DNA from: JBBROS01 sp965213845
Lineage (GTDB): Bacteria > Pseudomonadota > Alphaproteobacteria > Acetobacterales > Acetobacteraceae
Length of the DNA stretch: 64,000 bases
NCBI GenBank assembly: GCA_965213845.1
Contig: CBDCAI010000004.1
Span: forward strand, 1,674,001-1,738,000
Direction of reading: 5' to 3'
A program made the position numbers and the translations under genes. This document shows positions 51,593 to 61,140 of the stretch, in pieces; the stretch's first letter is position 1, and each line of letters starts with the position of its first letter. The notes below the pieces were generated by a model. It searched no databases. It saw only the letters and a program-made list of their open reading frames with translations, and was not told the DNA's origin.

Positions 51593-53200
51593 ATGGATCA
51601 GGCACCCCGGCGGATCGACACATTCGGGCCCGACAACCTGCCGCCGCCCGAGGCATGGCCGCGGCTGCTGCTGGACGACCCGGCGTTCCACTACCCCGAG
51701 CGGCTGAACTGCGTCGAGGCCATCCTGGATCGCTGGGTGGCGGGAGGGATGGGGGGACGGTCCTGCCTGCGGGCGGCCGGGCTGCACTGGACGTATGCGG
51801 ACCTGCTGGACCGGGTGGACCGGATCGCGCGGGTTCTGACGGAGCGGTACGGGCTGGTGCCGGGCGGGCGCGTGCTGCTGCGGGCGTCGAACACGCCGAT
51901 GATGGTGGCCGCCTACCTGGCCGTGATCAAGGCCGGCGGGATCGCGGTGGCGACCATGCCGCTGCTGCGCTCGCGGGAGCTGGCCTACATGTTGGACAAG
52001 GCGCGGATCGGGATCGCGCTGGGCGACCATCGCCTGATGGAGGAGCTGCGGGCCGCCGCCGCCCTGGCCGCGGCGCCGCCGGTGGTGGTTGCGATGGGCG
52101 GCCCGGGCGCCGACGATCTGGTGGCGGCGATGGCGGAGGTGGCGGCGGGCTTCGCGCCGTACCCGAGCCGGGCGGACGACCTGTGCCTCATCGCCTTCAC
52201 GTCCGGCACGACGGGGGAGCCCAAGGGCACGATGCACTTCCACCGCGACATGCTGGCGATCTGCGACGGCTACGGGGCGCAGGTGTTGAAGGCCAACCCC
52301 GAGGACGTGTTCATCGGCACGGCGCCGCTGGCCTTCACCTTCGGGCTGGGGGCGGTGGTGCTGTTCCCGCTGCGGATCGGCGCCAGCGCGTACCTGCTGG
52401 AGGTGGCGTCGCCAGAGCGGCTGATCGAGGCGATCCGGACGGAGCGGCCGACAATCTGCTTCACCGCACCCACGGCGTATCGCGCCATGCTGGGGCTGCG
52501 GCAGCCGGGCGACTTCGACAGTCTGCGCATCTGCGTGTCGGCCGGGGAGACGCTGCCGGCCGCGACCTGGCATGCCTGGCACGAGGCGACGGGGATCCGG
52601 TTGATGGACGGGATCGGGGCGACGGAGATGCTGCACATCTTCCTGGCGGCGCCGATCGAGGCGGTGCGGCCGGGCTCGGTCGGGTTCCCGGTGCCGGGTT
52701 ACGAGGCCAAGCTGATCGACGAGGACGGGCGGGACCTGGCGCGGGGCGGCACCGGGCGCCTGGCGGTGCGGGGGCCCACGGGGTGCCGGTACCTGGCCGA
52801 TGCAAGGCAGGCGAAGTACGTGATCGACGGCTGGAACGTGACGGGCGACACGTTCCATTGGGACGAGGACGGGTACTTCTGGTTCAAGGCGCGGTCCGAC
52901 GACATGATCGTCTCGTCGGGGTACAACATCGCAGGCCCCGAGGTGGAGGCAGTGCTGCTGCTGCACCCGGCGGTGGCGGAGTGCGCGGTGGTGGGCGCGC
53001 CCGATGCGGACCGGGGCATGGTGGTGAAGGCGATCGTGGTGCCGGCGCCGGGCGCGGCGCCCGGGCCCGCGCTGGTGAAGGCGCTGCAGGACTTCGTGAA
53101 GGCGGAGATCGCGCCGTTCAAGTATCCCCGCGTGATCGAGTTCGCCGCGGCGTTGCCGAAGACCGAAAGCGGCAAACTGCAGCGGTTCCGCTTGCGCTGA
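51593..53200 (+). CDS. Aromatic acid CoA ligase, 2-aminobenzoate/benzoate-CoA ligase type
   Basis: A 535-residue adenylate-forming CoA ligase. Adenylation motifs are LIAFTSGTTGEPKGTMHFHR (about residue 200), LDGIGATEMLHIF-type sequence LMDGIGATEMLHIFLA (about 340, the benzoate-CoA ligase GSTEMLHIF motif), the hinge FWFKARSDDMIVSSGYNIAG (about 430) and the catalytic Lys region LPKTESGKLQRFRLR at the end. The GATEMLHIF pattern places it with benzoate, 4-hydroxybenzoate and 2-aminobenzoate ligases. The adjacent aminobenzoyl-CoA-type monooxygenase makes 2-aminobenzoate (anthranilate) the best guess. ATG 51593 has GGAGG five bases upstream; ATG 51581 is in frame but lacks one. Confidence 0.9.
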   Translation: MDQAPRRIDTFGPDNLPPPEAWPRLLLDDPAFHYPERLNCVEAILDRWVAGGMGGRSCLRAAGLHWTYADLLDRVDRIARVLTERYGLVPGGRVLLRASNTPMMVAAYLAVIKAGGIAVATMPLLRSRELAYMLDKARIGIALGDHRLMEELRAAAALAAAPPVVVAMGGPGADDLVAAMAEVAAGFAPYPSRADDLCLIAFTSGTTGEPKGTMHFHRDMLAICDGYGAQVLKANPEDVFIGTAPLAFTFGLGAVVLFPLRIGASAYLLEVASPERLIEAIRTERPTICFTAPTAYRAMLGLRQPGDFDSLRICVSAGETLPAATWHAWHEATGIRLMDGIGATEMLHIFLAAPIEAVRPGSVGFPVPGYEAKLIDEDGRDLARGGTGRLAVRGPTGCRYLADARQAKYVIDGWNVTGDTFHWDEDGYFWFKARSDDMIVSSGYNIAGPEVEAVLLLHPAVAECAVVGAPDADRGMVVKAIVVPAPGAAPGPALVKALQDFVKAEIAPFKYPRVIEFAAALPKTESGKLQRFRLR

Positions 53201-53340
53201 TCGGCCTGGTGTGGGTAGGCTTCGCCGATGACCTCGATGACGAAGCGAATTAGCCGCCCGGCCACCTAGAGCGCCGCACGCGTACGTGCGGCCCGGTTGC
53301 CGGCCGCGCGAGTTTCGTCATCTCCCCCCGAGGTTCTCCC

Positions 53341-53622
53341 ATGCTGTCCGTCGTCGATCATCCCATGCAATCCGTGTGTTTCGAGCTGTCCGCCGATGCG
53401 GAGCCGGGCCTCTTGCCCCGCTTGCTCGTGCCGTTCGCCCGGCGTGACCTGGTGCCGGACCAGGTGCGGACCCGCCGGGTGGGCGACGTGATCGAGGCGA
53501 GCCTCGGCATGGCGGCGATGCCGGCCGAGATGGTGCACATGGTGGAGGGCAACCTGCGCCAGGTGGTGGGGCTGCGGCGGCTGAGCGTGACGGTCCGGGC
53601 CTCGGTGCGGGTCGCGGCCTGA
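53341..53622 (+). CDS. Small ACT-like domain protein
   Basis: A 93-residue protein. The central segment (CFELSADAEPGLLPRLLVPF, ARRDLVPDQVRTRRVGDVIE, MVEGNLRQVVGLRRLSV) follows the ACT-domain pattern of acetolactate synthase small subunits: beta strand, DPG-type turn, helix LPRLL.PFARR, strands, and the final VxGxLRxxVGxxxLxV. ACT domains bind amino acids and regulate enzymes. No ilvB is nearby; its neighbours are aromatic-acid degradation genes, so it may sense an amino acid or anthranilate, which is inference only. ATG 53341 has GAGG seven bases upstream; ATG 53365 is an alternative. It converges on the monooxygenase gene. Confidence 0.65.
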   Translation: MLSVVDHPMQSVCFELSADAEPGLLPRLLVPFARRDLVPDQVRTRRVGDVIEASLGMAAMPAEMVHMVEGNLRQVVGLRRLSVTVRASVRVAA

Positions 53623-53635
53623 AGCCGGGCGGCCG

Positions 53636-56023
53636 TTACTCGGCCGCGCGGGCCGGGGCTTGCGGGATGGGCGCCTTGGGGGCGGCCTTGCGGCGGAGGT
53701 CGGCAAGCTCGGCGGCGTTCTGCTGTTCCAGGCGGTAGATCTGCTGGGCGCCGGGGGCGTATTGCGGCGGGATCTTCGGCAGCTCCACGCCGTAGCGGGC
53801 GGCGGCGTGCAGGGTGAAGAAGGGGTTGGCCAGATGCGGGCGACCCAGGGCCACCAGGTCGGCGCGGCCCGCGGCCAGGATGGTGTTGACCTGGTCGGCG
53901 CTGGTGATGTTGCCGACGCACATCGTCGCCAGCCCGGCCTCGTTGCGGATCTGGTCGCTGAACGGCACCTGGAACATGCGGCCATAGACGGCCCGCGCGT
54001 CCGCCACCGTCTGGCCGGAGCTGACGTCGATCAGGTCGCACCCGGCATCGGCGAAGGCGCGGGACATGGCCACGGCCTCGGCCCCGGTGATGCCGCCCTC
54101 CGCCCAGTCATGCGCGCTGATGCGGACGGACATGGGTTTGTCGTCGGGCCAGGCGGCGCGGACGGCGCGGAACACCTCCAGCGGGAAGCGCAGCCGGTTC
54201 TCGACGCTGCCGCCGTACTCGTCGGTGCGGCGGTTGGTCAGCGGCGAGAGGAAGGTGGCGAGCAGGTAGCCGTGCGCGGCATGCAGCTCGATCATGTCGA
54301 AGCCCGCGCGGTCGGCGCGGCGGGCGGCCTGGGCGAAGTCGGCGGTGACGCGGTCCATGTCCGTGCGGTCCATGGCGCGCGGCACCTGGCTTTCGGCGTA
54401 GTAGGGCAGCGGCGAGGGCGCCATGATGTCCCACGCCCCCCGGGGCAGCGGGCGGTCCATGCCCTCCCACATCAGGCGGGTGGCGCCTTTCCGGCCGGCG
54501 TGGCCCAGCTGCATGCACAGGCGGGCGGCGCTGTTGGCGTGGGCGAAGGCGACGATGCCGGCCCAGGCCTGCTCCTGCGCGTCGGACCAGATGCCGGCGC
54601 AGCCCGGGGTGATGCGGGCGTCGGGCGAGACGTCGGTCATCTCGGTGAACACGAGCCCGGCGCCGCCGATGGCGCGGCTGCCGTAGTGCACGCGGTGCCA
54701 TTCGCCGGGGATGCCGTCGGTGGCGGAGTACATGCACATGGGCGAGACGACGACGCGGTTGGCGAGCACCATGCCGCGCAGCTTCAGCGGCTGGAACATG
54801 GGGGGCAGGGGCTTCTTGGCGTCCACCGTGAAGCCGTGGGCGCGCACCTGGTCGGCGAACATCGCGTCGGTGCGGTCCACGAAGTCGGGCGCACGAAGGC
54901 GGAGGTTGTCGTAGGTGATGCTGCGGCTGCGGGTCATGAGGCCGAAGGCGAACTGCTGGGCGTCCATGTGGGCGAAGCGATCCAGGTGCTCGAACCACAC
55001 CAGGGAGACGTCGGCGGCGTGCTGGGTGCGTTCGACGTCGTCGCGGCGGGAGCGGTCGAAGGCGGCCAGAGCTTTAGTGACAGACTGGGTTTGCGTGACC
55101 GAAGCGGCCTCCGTCGCTGACGGGTGGGCACGGAAGGCCTCGAACAGGGCTATGGCGTCTTCCATGGCGAGCTTGGTGCCGCTGCCGATGCTGAAATGCG
55201 CGGTGGCCTTGGCGTCGCCGATCAGGACGATGTTGTTCCAGGCGTAGCGGGCGGTGCGGATCATGGGAAAGCTGCGCCACAGCGAGCGGTTGGTGATCAG
55301 CTTGTGGCCGTCGAGGTCTTCGGCGAAGACGGTTTCCATGAAGCGGGCGCTGGCGTCTTCGTCCAGCTTGTCGAGGCCGGCGCGGGCGAAGGTGGCGGCG
55401 TCGGTTTCCAGCACCCAGGTCGAGCGGCCGGGCTCGTACTGGTAGGCATGGGCGATGAAGATGCCGTGCGGGGTCTCGCGGAAGCTGAAGGTGAAGGCGT
55501 CGAGCGGGCGGGTGCTGCCCATCCAGGTGAACTTGTTGGGGCGGAGGTCGGTGCTGGGCTGGAAGTGCTGGGCATGGGCCTCGCGGACGGCGGAGTTGAT
55601 GCCGTCGGCGGCGACGATGAGGTCGGGGGGCGTGTCGGACGCCTGCAGCTGGGCGACGTCGTGGATCTCGGTGCGGAACTCGAGCCGGACGCCGAGGCTG
55701 CGGGCGCGGTCCTGCAGCAGCATCAGGAGGGTGCGGCGGGCGCAGCCGCAGAAGCCGTTGCCGCCGATGCGGTGGGTGGTGCCGCGGAAGCGGACCTCGA
55801 TGTCCTGCCAGTAGGCGAAGTTGGCGGTGATGGCCTGGTGGCTGGGGCGGTCGTAGCGCTCGAACGTCTCGAGCGTCTGGTCGCTGAAGACGACGCCGAA
55901 ACCGAAGGTGTCGTCGGCGCGGTTGCGCTCGTAGACGGTGATGTCGTGGCCGGGGTGGGCCTGCTTCATGAGGATGGCGAAGTACAGCCCGGCCGGCCCG
56001 CCGCCGAGGATCGCTATACGCAT
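53636..56023 (-). CDS. Bifunctional 2-aminobenzoyl-CoA (or salicylyl-CoA) monooxygenase/ene-reductase
   Basis: A 795-residue fusion. Residues 1-400 are a group A flavin monooxygenase: FAD motif RIAILGGGPAGLYFAILMKQ at the N-terminus, GFGVVFSDQTLETFERYDRP, and the second FAD motif IVLIGDAKATAHFSIGSGTK (about 270). Residues about 405-765 are an Old Yellow Enzyme-type FMN reductase: MFQPLKLRGMVLANRVVVSP, CMQLGHAGRKGATRL, ELHAAHGYLLATFLSPLTNR, RTDEYGGSVENRLRFPLEVF. This architecture is that of anthraniloyl-CoA monooxygenase/reductase of aerobic anthranilate degradation, also annotated salicylyl-CoA 5-hydroxylase. The first hydroxylates and then reduces the ring to an amino-oxo-cyclohexene-carboxyl-CoA. 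The gene diverges from the beta-oxidation operon. Confidence 0.9.
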   Translation of the reverse strand: MRIAILGGGPAGLYFAILMKQAHPGHDITVYERNRADDTFGFGVVFSDQTLETFERYDRPSHQAITANFAYWQDIEVRFRGTTHRIGGNGFCGCARRTLLMLLQDRARSLGVRLEFRTEIHDVAQLQASDTPPDLIVAADGINSAVREAHAQHFQPSTDLRPNKFTWMGSTRPLDAFTFSFRETPHGIFIAHAYQYEPGRSTWVLETDAATFARAGLDKLDEDASARFMETVFAEDLDGHKLITNRSLWRSFPMIRTARYAWNNIVLIGDAKATAHFSIGSGTKLAMEDAIALFEAFRAHPSATEAASVTQTQSVTKALAAFDRSRRDDVERTQHAADVSLVWFEHLDRFAHMDAQQFAFGLMTRSRSITYDNLRLRAPDFVDRTDAMFADQVRAHGFTVDAKKPLPPMFQPLKLRGMVLANRVVVSPMCMYSATDGIPGEWHRVHYGSRAIGGAGLVFTEMTDVSPDARITPGCAGIWSDAQEQAWAGIVAFAHANSAARLCMQLGHAGRKGATRLMWEGMDRPLPRGAWDIMAPSPLPYYAESQVPRAMDRTDMDRVTADFAQAARRADRAGFDMIELHAAHGYLLATFLSPLTNRRTDEYGGSVENRLRFPLEVFRAVRAAWPDDKPMSVRISAHDWAEGGITGAEAVAMSRAFADAGCDLIDVSSGQTVADARAVYGRMFQVPFSDQIRNEAGLATMCVGNITSADQVNTILAAGRADLVALGRPHLANPFFTLHAAARYGVELPKIPPQYAPGAQQIYRLEQQNAAELADLRRKAAPKAPIPQAPARAAE

Positions 56024-56090
56024 GTCACTGGCTCCGAACACTGTGTGGATGGATGGGCCTTGCGATATGGATTGTAAGCGGGACACGAAG

Positions 56091-56193
56091 ACACGAAGAC
56101 CACGAAGAGGACGGCGTTCATGCTGGACGGGAAGGTCTTCACCGGGCCCATCATCGCTCTTCTTGGCCTTCGTGGCTTCGTGGTTCTGCTTTC
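56091..56193. repeat. CACGAAG-type inverted repeat in the divergent intergenic region
   Basis: CACGAAGACACGAAGACCAC at 56091 and the roughly complementary TCTTGGCCTTCGTGGCTTCG near 56163 form imperfect arms about 45 bases apart. Iterated CACGAAG/CTTCGTG blocks of this kind are common dispersed elements in bacterial genomes and tend to be translated into spurious peptides. Confidence 0.6.
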
Positions 56194-56311
56194 CCTTGCG
56201 GCGCCCGCCGAGGTTTGCAGCGTCCAACATCATGGGCGGGAGGCAACATGGGTCCGTCACGCCGCTCCACAGGGTGCCATAATACTTTAAGGTTGAAACA
56301 TCGGGGCTGCA

Positions 56312-57094
56312 ATGGTGTGGTGGGGTATGGGTGGGTTTCCTTCGGGCGAGCATGCTTTGGTGACGGGTGGGGGGCGGGGGATCGGTCGGGCGGTCGCGGC
56401 GGCGCTGGCGGGGGCTGGGGTTCGGGTGACGGTGTTGGGGCGGGATGTGGGGGCGCTGCGGGATGCGGTTGCGGCGGGGGATGCGGTGGGGTGGCAGGTG
56501 GCGGACGTGACGGATGCGGATGCGCTGCGGGCGGCGGTGGCGCGGGCGGAGGCGTCGGAGGGGCCGGCGGCGATCCTGGTGAACAACGCGGGTGCGGCCG
56601 AGAGCGGGCCGTTCTCGCGGCAGGATCGGGCGTTGTGGGACCGGATGATCGGGCTGAACCTGACGGCGGTGTACGAGGGGTGCCGGGCGGTGTTGCCGGG
56701 GATGGTGGCGCGGGGCGTCGGGCGGCTGGTGAACGTGGCGTCCACGGCGGGGCTGACGGGCTACCCGTACGTGGCGGCGTATTGCGCGGCCAAGCACGGC
56801 GTGGTGGGGCTGACGCGGGCGCTGGCGCTGGAGGTGGCGGCCACGGGCGTCACGGTGAACGCGGTGTGCCCGGGGTTCACGGACACGGAGCTGGTGGCGC
56901 GGTCGGCCGCGGTCGTTGCGGCCAAGACGGGGCGGGACGCGGCTTCGGTCGTGGCCGGGTATGCGGCGCACAACCCGCAGGGGCGGCTGGTCCGGCCGGA
57001 GGAGGTGGCGGCGGCGGTGCTGTTCCTGTGCGGCCCGGCCTCGGGCGCCATGACGGGCCAGGCGCTGGCCGTTGCGGGGGGAGAGGTGCTGTGA
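56312..57094 (+). CDS. SDR family 3-hydroxyacyl-CoA dehydrogenase-like protein
   Basis: A 260-residue short-chain dehydrogenase: ALVTGGGRGIGRAVAAALAG (TGxxxGIG), ILVNNAGAAESGPFSRQD, catalytic Ser in VNVASTAGLTGYPYV, YCAAKHGVVGLTRALALEVA with the YxxxK pair, and VNAVCPGFTDTELV. The cluster context suggests oxidation of a 3-hydroxyacyl-CoA intermediate of ring degradation. ATG 56312 lacks a clear ribosome binding site; ATG 56327 (MGGFPSGEHALVTGG) is an alternative. It is the first gene of a tightly overlapping operon running to the window end. The AT-rich TAATACTTTAAGG just upstream (56282-56292) may belong to its promoter or a regulator site. Confidence 0.88.
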   Translation: MVWWGMGGFPSGEHALVTGGGRGIGRAVAAALAGAGVRVTVLGRDVGALRDAVAAGDAVGWQVADVTDADALRAAVARAEASEGPAAILVNNAGAAESGPFSRQDRALWDRMIGLNLTAVYEGCRAVLPGMVARGVGRLVNVASTAGLTGYPYVAAYCAAKHGVVGLTRALALEVAATGVTVNAVCPGFTDTELVARSAAVVAAKTGRDAASVVAGYAAHNPQGRLVRPEEVAAAVLFLCGPASGAMTGQALAVAGGEVL

Positions 57095-57591
57095 ACGACC
57101 TGACGCGGGATGCCCGGTTTCTGGATGCGGAGACGAAGGTCAGCGAGGGGCCGCACAAGCAGGAGCTGCGGCTGTGGCTGCGGCTGCTGACCTGCGCCAA
57201 CCTGGTCGAGGCGCTGGTGCGGACCCGGCTGCGCGCCACCTATGGCGTGACCCTGCCGCAGTTCGACCTGATGGCGCAGCTGGAGAAGGCGCCGGACGGC
57301 ATGACCCTGGGGCAGCTGAGCCGGCGGATGATGGTGAGCAACGGCAACGTGACGGGTCTGGTGGAGCGGCTGGCCGGGCAGGGCCAGGTGGCGCGGGAGC
57401 CGCATCCGGGCGACCGGCGGGCGGCGACGGTGCGGCTGACGGAGGCGGGGCGGACGGCGTTCGCCGGGATGGCGGCGGCGCATGAGGGCTGGGTGGCCGA
57501 GGCGTTCGCCGGGCTCGAGCCCTCGGACGGGCCGGCGTTGATGGCGGGTCTGGCGCGGCTGAAAAGCTCCGTGCGGCGGGTGGTGGCATGA
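57091..57591 (+). CDS. MarR family transcriptional regulator
   Basis: A 166-residue winged-helix regulator. The helix-turn-helix and wing lie at about residues 65-115 (MTLGQLSRRMMVSNGNVTGL, VERLAGQGQVAREPHPGDRR with the wing arginines, ATVRLTEAGRTAF). Flanking helices mediate dimerisation. MarR proteins in aromatic-acid clusters commonly respond to the free acid or its CoA ester and repress the cluster. The gene starts at GTG 57091, overlapping the SDR stop, and overlaps the next ATG, so it is co-transcribed with the genes it probably controls. The likely operator is the intergenic region 56024-56311. Confidence 0.9.
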   Translation: MNDLTRDARFLDAETKVSEGPHKQELRLWLRLLTCANLVEALVRTRLRATYGVTLPQFDLMAQLEKAPDGMTLGQLSRRMMVSNGNVTGLVERLAGQGQVAREPHPGDRRAATVRLTEAGRTAFAGMAAAHEGWVAEAFAGLEPSDGPALMAGLARLKSSVRRVVA

Positions 57592-58418
57592 TCCCGCATC
57601 CGGTGACGATCCCGATCGCCCAGCATGCGGCGCGGCATGTGGCGCTGGCGGTCGAGGGGACGGTGCTGGCGATCACGCTGAACCGGCCGGAGCGGAAGAA
57701 CCCGCTGACCTTCGACAGCTATGCGGAGCTGCGGGACATCTTCCGGTCGCTGGTGCACGACCGCAGCGTGAGCGTGGTGACGCTGACGGGCGCCGGGGAC
57801 AATTTCTGTTCGGGCGGCGACGTGTTCGAGATCATCGAGCCGCTGACCAAGATGGACATGACGGGGCTGCTGGCGTTCACGCGGATGACGGGCGACCTGG
57901 TGCGGGCGATGCGCGGCTGCCCGCAGCCGATCCTGGCCGCGGTGGACGGGGTGTGCGCCGGGGCGGGGGCGATCATGGCGATGGCGAGCGACCTGCGGCT
58001 GGGGACGGCGCGGTCCAGGACGGCGTTCCTGTTCAACCGGGTGGGCCTGGCGGGCTGCGACATGGGGGCCTGCGCGATATTGCCGCGGCTGATCGGGCAG
58101 GGCCGGGCGTCGGAGCTGCTGTATACCGGGCGGTCGATGTCGGGCGAGGAAGGCGAGCGCTGGGGCTTTTTCAACCGGCTGCTGGAACCGAATGCGCTGG
58201 CGGCGGCGGCGGCGGCGTTGGCCGGGCAGATCGCGGCGGGGCCGGTGTTCGCCAACGGGATCACGAAGACGATGCTGCACCAGGAATGGGCGATGACGGT
58301 GGACCAGGCGATCGAGGCGGAGGCGCAGGCGCAGGCGATCTGCATGGCGACGGGCGACTTCCGCCGGGCATTCGAGGCGTTCCGGGACAAGCGCCGCCCT
58401 GTGTTCGAGGATCGATAG
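57588..58418 (+). CDS. Enoyl-CoA hydratase/isomerase family protein
   Basis: A 276-residue crotonase-fold enzyme. Segments include VLAITLNRPERKNPLTFDSY, the oxyanion-hole NFCSGGDVFEIIEPLTKMDM (about residue 65), AAVDGVCAGAGAIMAMASDL (about 113) and FNRVGLAGCDMGACAILPRL (about 145). The two glutamates of classical enoyl-CoA hydratases are absent: the first position is Ala/Ile-like in GAGAIMA and the second region carries Asp (GCDMGA). It may thus be a ring-modifying crotonase rather than a simple hydratase. Its start overlaps the marR stop (ATGA). Aromatic degradation is its probable role from context. Confidence 0.88.
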   Translation: MIPHPVTIPIAQHAARHVALAVEGTVLAITLNRPERKNPLTFDSYAELRDIFRSLVHDRSVSVVTLTGAGDNFCSGGDVFEIIEPLTKMDMTGLLAFTRMTGDLVRAMRGCPQPILAAVDGVCAGAGAIMAMASDLRLGTARSRTAFLFNRVGLAGCDMGACAILPRLIGQGRASELLYTGRSMSGEEGERWGFFNRLLEPNALAAAAAALAGQIAAGPVFANGITKTMLHQEWAMTVDQAIEAEAQAQAICMATGDFRRAFEAFRDKRRPVFEDR

Positions 58419-59566
<1,148 letters not shown>

Positions 59567-59570
<4 letters not shown>

Positions 59571-59989
59571 GCGGGGCGGCGGCCCGGGGCCTGGTCACGC
59601 TGCAGCCGCAGGGCTGGCCGCGGCCGAAGGGGTATGCCAACGGCATGCTGGGCGAGGGCCGGGTGGTGACGGTGGCCGGGCAGATCGGCTGGGACGCCGC
59701 GGGCACGTTCGCGGAGGGGCTGGTGGCGCAGACCGAGCGGGCTTTGCAGAACGTGATGGCGGTGCTGGCCGAGGCGGGGGCCGGGCCCGCGGACATCATG
59801 AGCATGACGTGGTACGTGACGGACATGGTCGCCTACCGGGCGGCCGGCGCGGCGCTGGGCCCGGTCTGGCGGGCGCTGATGGGCCGGCACTACCCGGCGA
59901 TGGCGGTGGTGGGGGTCACGGCGCTGGTGGAGCCGCTGGCGTGCGTGGAAATCGAGGTCCTGGCCATCCTGAAGGAGACGCAAGCATGA
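59567..59989 (+). CDS. RidA family protein in the aromatic degradation operon
   Basis: A 140-residue RidA/YjgF-type protein starting at TTG 59567, inside the stop of the acyl-CoA dehydrogenase gene. Typical segments are GEGRVVTVAGQIGWDAAGTF, QTERALQNVMAVLAEAGAGP, IMSMTWYVTDMVAYR, and the C-terminal YPAMAVVGVTALVEPLACVE IEV pattern, where the glutamate region is kept but the canonical Arg before it is replaced. RidA proteins hydrolyse enamines and imines. The product of aminobenzoyl-CoA monooxygenase/reductase is an enamine, so a deaminase role in this operon is plausible (inference). Confidence 0.85.
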
Positions 59990-61140
59990 CGTCATTTCGT
60001 CCCGCCTGTCTGGTGGCGCTTTGCGCCCTTGTGCTCGCGGCCATGCCGGCGCGGGCGGATGTCACGCTGGGGGCGTTGCTGTCGTTGACGGGGCCGGGGG
60101 CGGGGCTCGGGATCCCGGAGAAGAACACGATCGAGCTGCTGCCCAAAAGCATCGCCGGTCAGGCGGTGCGCTGGGTGGTGCTGGACGACGCCAGCGACAC
60201 GACCGCGGCGGTGAAGAACGTGCGCAAGATGGTGGACGAGGAGCATGTGGACGCCATCGTCGGGGCGTCCACCACGCCCAACTCGATCGCGATCCTGGAT
60301 GCGATCGGGGCGGCGGGGGTGCCGGCGATCAGCCTGGCCGGGTCGAGCGCGGTGATCGAGCCGGCGGAGGGGACGCGGCGCTGGGCGTTCAAGCTGATCC
60401 CGAGCGAGAAGGTGGCGACGGTGCAGATCGTCGAGCACCTGCTGAAGACGGGCAAGAAGACGCTGGGGCATATCGGGTTCGCGAACTCGCTGGGCGACGG
60501 CTACATCAACGCGCTGAACGCGCAGGCGGGGCCGAAGGGCATCCAGACGGTGGCGGACGTGCGGTACAACCCGGGCGACCCATCCGTCACGCCGCAGGTG
60601 CTGCGGCTGATCGCGGCCAAGCCGGACGCGGTGTTCGTGGCGGCGAGCGCCGCGCCGGCGACGACGCCCATTCTGGAGCTGCGGGCGCGGGGCTATGCGG
60701 GGCCGATCTACACCGTGCAGGGGATCGCCGGGCCGGATGCGCTGCGGGTGGGGGGCAAGGCGCTGGACGGGGTGATGTTCTCGTCCGTGCCGGTGCTGGT
60801 GGCCGAGCAGATGCCGGACGCAAGCCCGGTGAAGGGTCCGGCGCTGGCCTTCGTCGCGGCGTATGAGGGGAAGTATGGCGCGGGCAGCCGCAGCCTGTTC
60901 GGCGCGACGTTCTGGGACGCGTTCCTGCTGCTGCAGGCGGCGGCGCCCACCGCGCTGAAGGCCGGGGCGCCGGGCACGGCGGAGTTCCGCACGGGGCTGC
61001 GGGACGCGATGGAGCACGTGCAGGGGCTTGCGGCGTCGGAGGCGGTGTTCAGCCTGTCGCCCGGGGACCATAGCGGGGCGCAGGCGGACAGCCAGGTGAT
61101 GGTGGAGATCCGCGGGGGCGCGTACCGGGTGCTGCCATGA
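59986..61140 (+). CDS. ABC transporter substrate-binding protein, branched-chain amino acid (LivK) type
   Basis: A 384-residue periplasmic binding protein. Signal peptide residues 1-24 end AMPARA. The type I periplasmic-binding fold starts DVTLGALLSLTGPGAGLGIP, then VDAIVGASTTPNSIAILDAI and PAISLAGSSAVIEPAEGTRR. No permease or ATPase gene is adjacent in view; the Liv permease/ATPases at 1-1972 are 58 kb away and need not be partners. Placement inside the aromatic operon suggests it binds an aromatic acid such as 2-aminobenzoate or benzoate, as known for Liv-type aromatic importers. The start ATG overlaps the RidA stop and the stop overlaps the hydrolase start. Confidence 0.92.
   Translation: MTSFRPACLVALCALVLAAMPARADVTLGALLSLTGPGAGLGIPEKNTIELLPKSIAGQAVRWVVLDDASDTTAAVKNVRKMVDEEHVDAIVGASTTPNSIAILDAIGAAGVPAISLAGSSAVIEPAEGTRRWAFKLIPSEKVATVQIVEHLLKTGKKTLGHIGFANSLGDGYINALNAQAGPKGIQTVADVRYNPGDPSVTPQVLRLIAAKPDAVFVAASAAPATTPILELRARGYAGPIYTVQGIAGPDALRVGGKALDGVMFSSVPVLVAEQMPDASPVKGPALAFVAAYEGKYGAGSRSLFGATFWDAFLLLQAAAPTALKAGAPGTAEFRTGLRDAMEHVQGLAASEAVFSLSPGDHSGAQADSQVMVEIRGGAYRVLP

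Noticed and set aside
56053..56311. Open frames through the CACGAAG repeat giving apparent N-terminal extensions to the monooxygenase and SDR genes
   Set aside because: The extensions are translations of a dispersed repeat; the conserved N-termini start at 56023 (minus) and 56312 or 56327 (plus).
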